From contig CP058708.1 of NCBI GenBank assembly GCA_013414765.1, positions 739,553-803,552 of the forward strand: a DNA stretch of 64,000 bases. Reading direction: 5' to 3'. This stretch comes from Candidatus Accumulibacter cognatus. GTDB taxonomy: Bacteria > Pseudomonadota > Gammaproteobacteria > Burkholderiales > Rhodocyclaceae. Below the pieces are notes generated by a model. That model was not told the DNA's origin, did no database searches, and was given only the letters and a program-made list of their open reading frames with translations. Every line of letters begins with the position of its first letter. The stretch's first letter is position 1. This document shows positions 20,201 through 27,346 of this stretch, one piece after another. The position numbers were made by a program, and so were the translations under genes.

Positions 20201-21098
20201 GCTGCCGGCCTGCCAGTTCACCTGCACACCAATCGCAGGAGGGAAGATCGCCCTGCAGTCTGACAAGGGCAAATACCTGGGATGGGTCAGGGAGGGCGAA
20301 ATCGAGGCAGCGAAGGAGAGCATCGAACGCTGTTGCGAATTCTCGGTCCATTTCGCCGATCCCGACATTTCGGCGCATGCGTTCTGGAATGACGGCACCT
20401 GCCTGGACAATCGCCACGGAGCTTCGTTCCTCATTCGGACGGACCGTCCGCCGGCCAGGCGGCCGCGCGAATATCATCCCGATGAGCACGATTATTCGTG
20501 GCAGAAGGGGAGCACGAGCCGGATCTGGCGGGCACGGCTCCTGGCGAATCCGGTCGAGGGAAGAAAGGCCCCCCTCAGCGTCGAAGTTCAGGCGGGCTAC
20601 GACGCACGCCTTTTTGGCTGGGGAATGGAATACGAGCTGACCATCAGACTGCGCAGCCTGGCCGATGCGCGCGATCTCAACGTGATCGAAGCATCGAAGA
20701 TTCCACTCCCTGCCGCCACCAATCTAGTGGGCAAGAAAGGAACCCTGGGCAGGATGGAAATCCTGAACTGGGCGAAGAACCCGAATTTCTGGGAGATGTG
20801 CGCGCAGTGGACGGATCACTCCGAGCCGTGGAAAACGCTGGATGGACGGGCTTCGGTCGAAGTCAAGCCCGGCGAAAACCTCTGGCTGGAGGCCGAGGTC
20901 AAGCTGACCTGGCCCCGCACCCATTTTGGCTTCCCCTTTAACTACGATTCGCTCGTCAAGGCAAGATACGAGGGCGCTTTTGCCTTCCAGCTGAAGGACA
21001 TCCGTCTTGTCTGGAATCGCCAGCGCTCGATTACCGTGGACGGATGGAAGGACGACACGCTGAAGCGCTTTCCCAGGCAGATCCCGGGATCCTTGTGA
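17280..21098 (+). CDS. Large WD40-repeat protein with N-terminal hydrophobic helix and beta-trefoil-like region
   Basis: A 1272-residue protein starting MPDSIIKWLGEK after a strong GGAGGAAGG SD. Residues 14-36 are hydrophobic (GGVVGGVFSAPISFAITMAL), followed by a coiled-coil-like segment (about 45-90). Residues about 90-490 are mainly helical and unrecognised. About 500-800 form seven WD40-type repeats (LAGHQGPVTDVAITPDG, then six further units with VWD/LWD/IWD ends), enough for one propeller. About 935-1025 contains repeated LPLGNGKVALQAADGRFL/GGKIALQSDKGKYLGW units typical of fascin-like beta-trefoils. About 1060-1272 is unrecognised. No NACHT or other NTPase motif is seen. It sits amid phage tail remnants and ends where the truncated tape-measure gene begins; function unknown. 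Confidence 0.85.
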   Translation: MPDSIIKWLGEKALGGVVGGVFSAPISFAITMALKAIFPSKEEKTLDDIQAATQRIETRLNDGFKQIDNNFCRLESQLNAQYRGVLVAIEEQATVTLIEEIKLYFLKLQRGEESQAITGKRLSFEQDVLDLSDILCGGPSTGQETGLLERWVDFLSSQLKPGCYGSEDLLRSCLILECRFDRMLLWSLLGVILIEYGHQSEKNPKMASDYHSQYVSSQLAPLLGRYRWCFEELVLRYLANAPADPARFDSEEWQGLVNCAAYVFKRCDLLCFGVLAAFSNCPIPANLLTGRVIGSRYAVDQGKQRLGGLKAMAAADPGPILPLLPAAELIEHPFPVVDLQSSDAGFAATRTLVAEESSHVQVLRYWLAGFDDATAAAIDAEEHPDPDSAVAKLRGSPAIDQYGFPAVWEKSFFRVAESVEFAETMALSTLRHRSESVFALALPQAAQAIPAQAGSAYHYGTRHAAVWQSQVLNRAQQTWNWGETLPQISLPSGRSPYGRLILAGHQGPVTDVAITPDGHRVVSASRDGTAKVWDARSSELLHTLAGHAGPVRAVAATVLSDGPRAVSAAQDHSLKVWDLETGKEIATLQGHSGPVHAVALLPGRRQALSASDDRTIRVWDLVTGKCVKTLAEEQPFFPILLLAVTPDEHLVFSGDQFGYVRAWDIESGKAYAVGAPPGRRAVALAVTRDGWQVLVRSEDDPLAFILRDVHTGVDLHLFGSAHDPVTCLAVTPDGWRAISGDRDGTVKLWDLRYGYELRTFTPAMGMGHPTGVNAVRVSADGRLAVSAGNDDLIKIWDFNGLGPMRRGGLFDQKGIHDPKIESGRQLRWLDPLRYPAQMLNSRGDHWTTLLYVKDVDYNRIDQSSDQWIALANDMGRVLRADGKRIVCDEELSPGILSTDVGKVCSPPDQANWFQEEVAEIVSANIGETFSRPGNWAKFFKLLPLGNGKVALQAADGRFLSRTDETGIEALEIKLLPACQFTCTPIAGGKIALQSDKGKYLGWVREGEIEAAKESIERCCEFSVHFADPDISAHAFWNDGTCLDNRHGASFLIRTDRPPARRPREYHPDEHDYSWQKGSTSRIWRARLLANPVEGRKAPLSVEVQAGYDARLFGWGMEYELTIRLRSLADARDLNVIEASKIPLPAATNLVGKKGTLGRMEILNWAKNPNFWEMCAQWTDHSEPWKTLDGRASVEVKPGENLWLEAEVKLTWPRTHFGFPFNYDSLVKARYEGAFAFQLKDIRLVWNRQRSITVDGWKDDTLKRFPRQIPGSL

Positions 21099-21102
21099 CG
21101 AG

Positions 21103-22495
21103 CCCTTGCATGCCATTCGCATTTCGTTTCACTTTGATGCCCTCCTTCCACTCGAGCTGTGCCGCCTTGACCTTGAGCATGACGTACTGGTTGCTTTCCA
21201 GCCGGGCATTCATCTGGTCCAGTTGGTCGAGGAATTTCTGGTATTCGCTCGCCTTTTCTGCCGGGGATGAGGGTGCACGGCCCGCGCGCTCCTCTTTCTC
21301 TTCCGGCTTATCGTCCGGCTTCGGAACCCACTTTTTGCCGGCCTTGACAGGATCAGGCGCCACGCCGGCGCTAAAGTTGTCTGCCCTCCAGGGGAGCGCC
21401 ATCGCCTTTTCATTGCGCGACGACTGCGCGACGACGTTGTCGCCGAAGGCGTTCCAACGCTTGCCGAGATCGTCCGGCACGGCCTTGAGATCGTTCCACG
21501 TCCCCTCGACATTGCCGGTCGCCGCCTTGGTGATGGCGCCGACGACGCGCGAGACCACATCGCCCATGGCCTTGAAGGACTGGATGACCGCTTCCGAGAC
21601 GATGTAGGCGACTTCCTTGAGGCCGTAGAAGAGGCTGAGCAGCGTCGCCATGGAATAGTGGAAGGCGTTCACGACAATCGGGAAGCCGTCCTTGAAGAAA
21701 ACCGCCAGGTCGGTGAGGATCGGCATGATCATGTCGGCGATGGCTTTCTTGAAGCTCTGCGCCAGCAGATCGCTTTCGCGGTTGAAGTCGGCCACGGCCT
21801 TCGAAGGCGGTCACGGCCTCCTGCGTGCCGGTGCCGATGATGAGTTGGTAATCGACCAGCCGCTGGCCGGCCTCTTCCACCTTCTCGTTGGTGATCGACA
21901 AGGCCTCTGTGATTTCCTGGTAGCTCCCCATTCCGATGGCGGTGGCCGCGGCGGTGCGGTCGTAGCCTTCCGCATACCATACTCTTCCAGCACGTGCTTT
22001 GCAGAGCGCAGGAGGTTTTCCGCCGATCGCAGCTCGCCGAAGTAGTCGTGCATCTCGATGCCCTATTCCTGCAGCGCTTCGGTGTGGGTGCGCGCCGCTT
22101 TGGTCGCGCCTTCGAGCGTCGAGACATAAGCGCCGCTGCCGACGCCGGCGCCCTTCAAGGCTTCGTTGAGCGCCGAGGCGTGGTCCTCGGTCAGGAGGAG
22201 GCCCCTGCAGGATCTTCACTTCCATATTGAGCGCGATCACCGCGTCGATGTTTTCCGACTGGTAGAACTGGTCAACAGCGCTCAGGATGCGATCGTTCGC
22301 CGCCTCGAAATCGCTCGCCATCTTCTGCGACGACTGGCCGGCCGCAGTGGCGGCTTGGTCGAAAGCCGTCTGGAACTGGTCGGCGTGAGCCGCGGCCGCA
22401 GACGTACTCGCGTCGGCGATGTCCGCGGACTTCATCATCGCCGCCTCGAACTTGTCGACGCGGGCGTTGATTTCGACGTGGATCAGGGAGAGCAT
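21103..22495 (-). pseudogene. Phage tail tape-measure protein, frameshifted and truncated
   Basis: It begins MLSLIHVEINARVDKFEAAM, an alanine- and glutamine-rich coiled coil typical of tape-measure N-termini, and continues with a membrane-type segment (SMATLLSLFYGLKEVAYIV). Reading it through requires frame changes near 22205, 21985 and 21810, and there is an in-frame TAG near 22063. The 3' end runs straight into the antisense of the WD40 gene after KRNANGMQG, so the C-terminal part has been lost at a sharp junction near 21103. Tape measures are usually much longer than the roughly 460 residues left. Confidence 0.75.
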
Positions 22496-22527
22496 GGTTA
22501 CTCCGGAGGGATGCCAAAAATGGCCGC
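22462..22527. repeat. Copy A of a duplicated gene junction
   Basis: About 66 bp holding the tape-measure start and, beyond it, a remnant of the upstream gene's end (FGIPPE then stop on the minus strand). It matches copy B at 22723-22790 at most positions, in direct orientation about 260 bp apart. Confidence 0.6.
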
Positions 22528-22722
22528 CTTGGCTCTGGCGGCGGGTCTGCCGCTGGCCGTCGGTCTATGCACATTACCTGTGCATAGCATTGGGGATAAA
22601 TCTGTGGATAGGCGACCTTTTCTGACCCTGCGTTGAGGTCGGGGTGATGTGCTGACGAAATAGGCAAGCCATTTACCCTTCCGCTCGCTGCGGCCCATGG
22701 CGATCAGCCCTGATGAACGACG

Positions 22723-22790
22723 CAGGCGTGGATTTCAACGTGGATCAAGGAGAGGATGGTTTAATCCGGGGGGATGCCAAAGAGGGCCGC
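22723..22790. repeat. Copy B of a duplicated gene junction
   Basis: About 68 bp holding the true end of the DUF4035-like gene (FGIPPD then stop) followed by a remnant of a tape-measure start (LSLIHVEI) without its ATG. It pairs with copy A at 22462-22527. The roughly 195 bp between the copies carries no recognisable gene. Confidence 0.6.
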
Positions 22791-23093
22791 ATCAGCCCAG
22801 GCAGCGAGTTCGTCGTCGGTGAGAGGCCGGTCATCGGCTGGGGCTTCCGGCTCTGATCGGTCGAGGTAGGGCATGAAGTCTGCCGGCAGGGCCAGGTCAG
22901 CTTTATCGGCGCGCACCTTCCCGGCATAGTTGGCGATCGTCGAAGCGATGATCCCTGCCCGCAGATCCGCGCGGTCTTGGCCCCAGGGCTCTATCTGGTA
23001 GTACCCGCACCACTCCTTGAATTCGGCGTAGGAGAGCGTTGCCCGGAGTTCGTAAAGCGTCCGCCCCATCGCCAGCGCGAGGCGGAAGAGCAT
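22761..23093 (-). CDS. DUF4035-like tail protein, probable T part of a G/GT chaperone
   Basis: A 110-residue frame containing RLALAMGRTLYELRATLSYAEF and EWCGYYQIEPWG, typical of DUF4035 proteins encoded just before the tape measure. No good SD precedes its ATG. The frame stays open upstream through PERRMLF and KLRAS up to an A-AAA-AAC heptamer overlapping the end of the preceding gene. I therefore infer that it is mainly made as a -1 frameshift extension of that gene (as lambda G gives GT). Such chaperones coat the tape measure during tail assembly. The gene itself looks intact. Confidence 0.7.
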   Translation of the reverse strand: MLFRLALAMGRTLYELRATLSYAEFKEWCGYYQIEPWGQDRADLRAGIIASTIANYAGKVRADKADLALPADFMPYLDRSEPEAPADDRPLTDDELAAWADAALFGIPPD

Positions 23094-23113
23094 CCGGCGC
23101 TCCGGGCTGGCCC

Positions 23114-23443
23114 TTAGTTTTTTGCGGCTTCCTCCTTGACCGAGAAGCCGTTGACGGCCATGACGGCCGAGACCAGTTCGCCAATGCGCGACTGCGCTGA
23201 CGCGCGCAGGGCCGGCAGGTCGGCGGCGCTGAAGGTGGGTTGGCCGGTGTCATCGACGACCGAGGCGATGACGAGCAGGAATCCGAAATCGGCTTTCTGC
23301 GCCTCGGTCCTGCACGCCTCGCGGAGATCGGAGACTTCCGGGGCGCTGAGTTCGCGCAGGCGGACGGCGCCGACGCCGGGAACGTCCTGATCGATGATTT
23401 TCGGGGCGAAGATCGCGAGTAAGGCGGATTTGTCGAGAGCCAT
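23114..23443 (-). CDS. Phage tail assembly chaperone (G-like)
   Basis: A 109-residue protein starting MALDKSALLAIFAPKII with AAGGAA upstream. Its position (after the tail tube gene, before DUF4035 and tape measure) and size match the lambda gpG slot. The last codons read GCA-AAA-AAC-TAA on the minus strand; the heptamer A-AAA-AAC at 23117-23123 is a classical -1 slippery site directly before the stop. The frame is intact. Confidence 0.72.
   Translation of the reverse strand: MALDKSALLAIFAPKIIDQDVPGVGAVRLRELSAPEVSDLREACRTEAQKADFGFLLVIASVVDDTGQPTFSAADLPALRASAQSRIGELVSAVMAVNGFSVKEEAAKN
23117..23123 (-). promoter_or_regulatory. Probable -1 programmed frameshift site (A AAA AAC)
   Basis: X-XXY-YYZ heptamer in the zero frame of the G-like gene, immediately before its TAA. 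Slipping back one base continues into CTA-AGG-GCC and the DUF4035-like frame. This is the arrangement used by many siphophages to make the GT fusion. Confidence 0.65.
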
Positions 23444-23475
23444 GAGGGTTCCTTTCTGGAAAGCGTGGGAAGAGA

Positions 23476-24114
23476 TCAGCCGCGGAAGATCGGGCCGGTG
23501 ACGACGATCGTGGCCGAGCTGCGCAGCACCTTGTCCACACCCGCGACGGGCTCGGTGACCTTCTGCACGAAGCCCTGCCAGGCGCGAATCTTCAGGCCAC
23601 CGGGGTACACCTGCTTGAACACCACCACCGCCTGCGCCGCGCGGGCAGCAATCAAGCGCAGTTGCCCGACATCGGTATCGTCGGTATCGTAGGTCAGCGA
23701 GTAGTTGCCCATGTCCTGCAGACCCTGCCGCTTTTCCTTGGCCACGGACTCCAGATTGCTGACGTCGATAATGGTGGCGGTCCCGCCATCCGGAGAGAAA
23801 TCCTGGACGTTGCCGATTTTCGAGAAGGTCTGCGGGGTGGCGGCACCAGTCGTACCTGCGGTGGCAAAACCGGACGAGTCGATGGCGACCGTGAAGTTCG
23901 CGCCAATGGCGGCGGTGACGATGCCGAGATGGCGATTGATTTCGGGCATGCCGGTGACGGCGCCGAAGATCACTACATCGCCAACGGCGAGCGTGTTCGT
24001 GGCGGTGACGACGGCCGAGGCCGCCTTGGTGATCGCGGTGAGGCTGATATTCGATCCCGGCGTGCCAGAGACGTAGAACTTCGATTGTTGGGCAACTTGG
24101 GCGGTGGACGGCAT
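23476..24114 (-). CDS. Phage major tail tube protein
   Basis: A 212-residue structural protein, starting MPSTAQVAQQSKFYVSG. It is rich in Ala, Thr and Val, with beta-strand-forming repeats, a DFSPDGGTATIIDVSNLES segment and a closing VTGPIFRG, in keeping with lambda V-type tail tube proteins. Gene order supports this: tail terminator upstream, G-like chaperone downstream, all on the minus strand. The frame is intact and no mutations are evident, unlike the tape measure. Confidence 0.75.
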   Translation of the reverse strand: MPSTAQVAQQSKFYVSGTPGSNISLTAITKAASAVVTATNTLAVGDVVIFGAVTGMPEINRHLGIVTAAIGANFTVAIDSSGFATAGTTGAATPQTFSKIGNVQDFSPDGGTATIIDVSNLESVAKEKRQGLQDMGNYSLTYDTDDTDVGQLRLIAARAAQAVVVFKQVYPGGLKIRAWQGFVQKVTEPVAGVDKVLRSSATIVVTGPIFRG

Positions 24115-24129
24115 GGGGGTGGCTCCATA

Positions 24130-24153
24130 AATAAAAGCCGCCCGCAGGCGGCT
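24130..24153 (-). terminator. Terminator between tail-terminator remnant and tail tube gene
   Basis: On the minus strand AGCCGCC (24147-24153), loop TGCG, GGCGGCT (24136-24142) is followed by TTTATTT. It is a compact 7-bp stem with a U-rich tail and lies just after the stop at 24171. Confidence 0.6.
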
Positions 24154-24170
24154 GGTGAGGTTCAGGTGGG

Positions 24171-24403
24171 TCAGGGATGCCAGAAAGAGAACTCGTACAG
24201 GAAGCCGTGCAGCCCGGTTTCTGCGTCGTAGCGCCCGCGCCGGCTGCGCTGCACGCCGGCGATCGTTCCGGCATCGAACGCGGCCTGCAGCGCGGCGGAG
24301 AGGGCATTGCCCACGGCAAGCGCGCCCTGGTAGGTTTCCGCCCAGACGTCGACCTGGAAGAGGTCCTGCTGGATCGTCACCCCGTCAGAGAGCGTGTTAT
24401 GCG
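24171..24403 (-). pseudogene. Tail terminator (DUF3168-like), 5' end lost to IS1182-family insertion
   Basis: The C-terminal 77 codons remain: TLSDGVTIQQDLFQVDVWAE, AALQAAFDAGTIAGVQRS, ending GFLYEFSFWHP. These fit DUF3168-type phage tail-completion proteins, and the place before the tail tube gene agrees. The IS at 24408 removes the start and roughly the first 45-60 residues; no matching N-terminal piece is recognised beyond either IS copy. Confidence 0.6.
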
Positions 24404-24407
24404 CTAG

Positions 24408-25951
24408 CAGCCTGTCGGACTTGGAGCCCGGGAAACCGACAAATTTTACTTTTCGGCATGAAAAAGGCCGGAATTTGTCGATTTTCCGGCCTTTTTGAGG
24501 TTTTTCCTCGTTTTTCTCTACTGCGGGCGCAACTTGGCCATGCGCTTCAAATTCCACGCCAGGCAGACCAGCGTCCATTCCCCGGTGACCTTCTGCCAAC
24601 CCCGCAAGGAAAACTGGCGAAAGCCCATGACCGACTTGATGATGCCGAAGACCGGCTCGACGGTCTGCTTGCGCAACGCATAGAGCGCTCGCCCCGCTCT
24701 GGTCTTCAAACGATGCGACATGGCCTGCACGGGTGTCGCATGCTCCGGTAGCGCGGCCGGTTCGCTATGCCGCTCCCGCCAGTCAGGATGGTGCTCGTCG
24801 CGCGCCACCGCGATCAAGGGGACGATGCCGGCCGCCTCGCACGCCTTGATGTTCTTCTCGCTGTAGAAGCCCGTGTCGGCGATCATCCCGTGCACGGAAC
24901 CCAGCCCATCGGCCTGCGCCTGGAGCGTCGCCAGCATCGGCTCGACCTGCTCCTTGTCGTTGGGGGCTTGCGTCACGCCGACCGCCACCACCAGCAGGGT
25001 CGCGGGATCAACCGCCGCCTGGGCGTTGTACGCCTGCTCGAAGCCGCCACCGGCCACCGGCATGATGCGCGATTCTTCGTCGGTCAGATTGATCTGGTCA
25101 CTGTCCCGTACGCCGGGCTCGGGGGCTTTGGGCACTCTGCCCCCCCACTTCCTGCCGGTCTCTTCTTCTTTCGCCTTGCGCCGCGCCATCTTCTCGTCGT
25201 ACTGCGCCTTCTCTCGCTGATAGCGCTCCTCGGCCCGCGCCGCAATCTTCGCCTTGGCCGCCGCCATCGCCACCAGCCGATCTTCGCGGCGCTTGATTTC
25301 TTCCGGCAGGCTGACGCCGTCCGGAACCTCCGCCTGATCCGCCTGTTCGGCCAGCGCGAACAGTTCCTGCACCTCCGCCTTGAGTTGCGCTTCCAGCTTT
25401 TCGATGTGGCCGTGCGAAAGCGCACGGTGGCGGGAGGCGTTGGCCTGAATCTTCGTGCCGTCAAGACAGACATTGCCCAGTTTCAGCAGCTTCATCTCCC
25501 GGGCCATCTCCAGAACCTGCACGAACAAGTCGCTCAGTTCCTCCAGAAAACGCCGGCGGAACGTCGCCAGGCTGTCGTGATCGGGATGGCTGCCGGCGGC
25601 AATGTAGCGAAAGGCGACCGAATCGTAGGTCGCCTGCTCCAGCCTGCGGCTGGAGAAAATACCCGTCGCGTAGCCATAGACCAGAATGGCCAGCAGCGTC
25701 GCCGGATGGTACGCCTTCGATCCCCGTCCAGCGTACTGCCGCGTCAGCTTCGACAAATCAAGCGAGTCGATCACCTCCACAATGAATCGCGCCAAATGAT
25801 CCTCGTTCAACCAATCGTCGAGTGACGGCGGCAGCAGGTAGTCGGTCTTGCGATCGGTGACGATGAAATGGGACATGCCGGACCTCCGTTCCTGGAACAG
25901 CTATGATTGTAGCATATTCAGCGGGCGGCAAGGGTAAAGTCCGACAGGCTG
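24408..25951 (-). mobile_element. IS1182-family element, copy 1
   Basis: A 1544-bp element with ends CAGCCTGTCGGACTT / AAGTCCGACAGGCTG, flanked on both sides by CTAG (24404-24407 and 25952-25955), the palindromic 4-bp target typical of this family. It carries an intact transposase. It is nearly identical to, and inverted relative to, copy 2 at 27347-28891. One base is missing in a T/A run near the transposase 3' end compared with copy 2. Confidence 0.9.
24518..25876 (-). CDS. IS1182-family transposase, copy 1
   Basis: A 452-residue DDE transposase with the N-terminal MSHFIVTDRKTDYLLPPSLDDWL, the DGTKIQANASRHRAL block near residue 140, a central Lys/Glu/Arg-rich coiled coil, IADTGFYSEKN near 345 and the C-terminal VEPVFGIIKSVMGFRQF. 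Full length with no frameshift. It differs from copy 2 at two residues (Met versus Arg in the coiled coil; His versus Asn near PEHATP). SD-like GGAGG lies 7 nt before the ATG. Confidence 0.95.
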   Translation of the reverse strand: MSHFIVTDRKTDYLLPPSLDDWLNEDHLARFIVEVIDSLDLSKLTRQYAGRGSKAYHPATLLAILVYGYATGIFSSRRLEQATYDSVAFRYIAAGSHPDHDSLATFRRRFLEELSDLFVQVLEMAREMKLLKLGNVCLDGTKIQANASRHRALSHGHIEKLEAQLKAEVQELFALAEQADQAEVPDGVSLPEEIKRREDRLVAMAAAKAKIAARAEERYQREKAQYDEKMARRKAKEEETGRKWGGRVPKAPEPGVRDSDQINLTDEESRIMPVAGGGFEQAYNAQAAVDPATLLVVAVGVTQAPNDKEQVEPMLATLQAQADGLGSVHGMIADTGFYSEKNIKACEAAGIVPLIAVARDEHHPDWRERHSEPAALPEHATPVQAMSHRLKTRAGRALYALRKQTVEPVFGIIKSVMGFRQFSLRGWQKVTGEWTLVCLAWNLKRMAKLRPQ

Positions 25952-25993
25952 CTAGCTGAGCCAGTCCGCCGCACTTGGCGGGATCATCGGGAT

Positions 25994-26027
25994 CGGGCGA
26001 CGCCAACGTGGCGTTTGCCCGATTTTT
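25994..26027 (+). terminator. Hairpin with T-run at the 3' end of the TRIC gene
   Basis: CGGGC...ACGCC-AACGT-GGCGT...GCCCG followed by ATTTTT on the plus strand and preceded by A's, so it can act in both directions. It lies just past the TRIC stop (26031, minus strand) and likely ends that transcript. Confidence 0.45.
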
Positions 26028-26030
26028 GCG

Positions 26031-26672
26031 TCAATCGGCCCGCCATTGCGGCAGCCGCCAATCGAATACCAGAGCCAGTCCGCGCAGGACGGTCGCAAGC
26101 GACGCTCCGGCCAACAGACCCACCCAGCCGGTCAGGCCCAGCTGGTCGGCAGCAACCACCACCCAGCCGCCGGCAAACGAACATACAGCATAAGGTCGAT
26201 GATCGCGGAACGCCTGCGGGATTTCGTTGCAGACGATGTCGCGCAGGACGCCGCCGAACACCGCAGTGATCATCCCCATCAGCACGGCAACGATGGCCGG
26301 CATGCTGGCCGCGATGGCGAGTTGGGTGCCACCGGCGGTAAATAAGCCGAGTCCTATGGCATCGGGCCACTGCATCGCGCGCTCGGTCAGCGCGAAATGC
26401 CGCGCCTGCAGGAAGAACATCGACAGGACCGACAGGGTGAGAAGGACCCATAGCCAGACAGAATGCTCGACCCAAAAAAAGGGCCGGCGGTCGAGCAGAA
26501 TGTCACGTAATGTGCCGCCACCGAAGGCGCTCAGCCCGACTACGATGCAGACGCCCACCGCGTCCAACTTCTTGCGCGCAGCCTCAAGCAGGCCGGAGAT
26601 GGCAAAGGCGAGGATGGCTGCCGCCTCGATGGCAAACTGTGCTGTCGACAAGGGGGATGCGTCGGAGACCAT
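26031..26672 (-). CDS. TRIC-type cation channel family protein (UPF0126)
   Basis: A 213-residue membrane protein with about seven hydrophobic segments and the two-fold repeat typical of UPF0126/TRIC proteins: GLSAFGGGTLRDILLDRRPFFW near residue 46 and AVFGGVLRDIVCNEIP near 135. Bacterial TRIC homologues form trimeric monovalent-cation channels. The ATG starting MVSDASPL is chosen because hydrophobic segment 1 follows at once; upstream in-frame codons give a non-conserved extension. It lies alone between the two inverted IS1182-family copies, with DUF2789 divergent. Confidence 0.88.
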   Translation of the reverse strand: MVSDASPLSTAQFAIEAAAILAFAISGLLEAARKKLDAVGVCIVVGLSAFGGGTLRDILLDRRPFFWVEHSVWLWVLLTLSVLSMFFLQARHFALTERAMQWPDAIGLGLFTAGGTQLAIAASMPAIVAVLMGMITAVFGGVLRDIVCNEIPQAFRDHRPYAVCSFAGGWVVVAADQLGLTGWVGLLAGASLATVLRGLALVFDWRLPQWRAD

Positions 26673-27115
26673 GTGCTGCGCCTTGCAAGCTCTAAAGGTG
26701 ACTGGACCGGGGAAAAACGCTGCGGCGGCGGTTTCGATGGTCTTTGCCGCCGGCGCATTGTAGGGAAGACGCATGCGACCACGCGGGCTCGCGCGAACAT
26801 TGGCCGCTCTCAATCGGACATTGCCGACCAACCGTCATCATCCGGTTTGGAGCCAACCCTGTCCGTGATTCAGGGAACGTCATCGTGGGCCCAGGACCTG
26901 CCAGTGGGCAGTCGTCTTGACCCGCCGCCGAACTTTCATACCTGTACTTCATGCGGAAATAGCGCGAAAGTCAACGATAGATCGCTTTCAGAGGATGGGT
27001 AAAGGAAAAAACGGGCATTGCCCTGAGTCTGATCTGGCTGATGGAACTGTGCTGCCTTGCTTCCATCCAATTCCAATAAGCGTTACAAATCCTGCGGCAC
27101 AGAAATGGAGTTCCT

Positions 27116-27346
27116 ATGGAAGCCCACCTACACACCATGAGCAACTTGTTTGCCCAGCTCGGATTACCGGCTGACCCGACGGCAATTGACGACTTCATCT
27201 CTGCACACCGCCCCCTCGGCAGCGGCGTTGCACTTTACCGCGCTCCGTTCTGGACGGCGACCCAGAGGGCCTTCCTCAAGGAGGAGATAATAGAGGACGC
27301 GGACTGGGCTGGCGTTATCGACGAGCTCAACGCTCGTCTGTCCTAG
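27116..27346 (+). CDS. DUF2789 family protein
   Basis: A 76-residue protein with the family pattern MEAHLHTMSNLFAQLGLP, FISAHRPL, APFWTATQRAFL and DADWAGVIDELNARL. Function unknown; common in beta- and gammaproteobacteria. SD TGGAG precedes the ATG. Its stop codon TAG is part of the CTAG target of the adjacent IS1182-family copy 2, so the insertion left the protein intact while removing its native 3' flank. Confidence 0.88.
   Translation: MEAHLHTMSNLFAQLGLPADPTAIDDFISAHRPLGSGVALYRAPFWTATQRAFLKEEIIEDADWAGVIDELNARLS

Noticed and set aside
22498-22698. Short minus-strand frame between the DUF4035 gene and the tape measure
   Set aside because: It ends in a duplicated remnant of the DUF4035 end (FGIPPE) and has no family or SD; more likely part of the rearranged junction.
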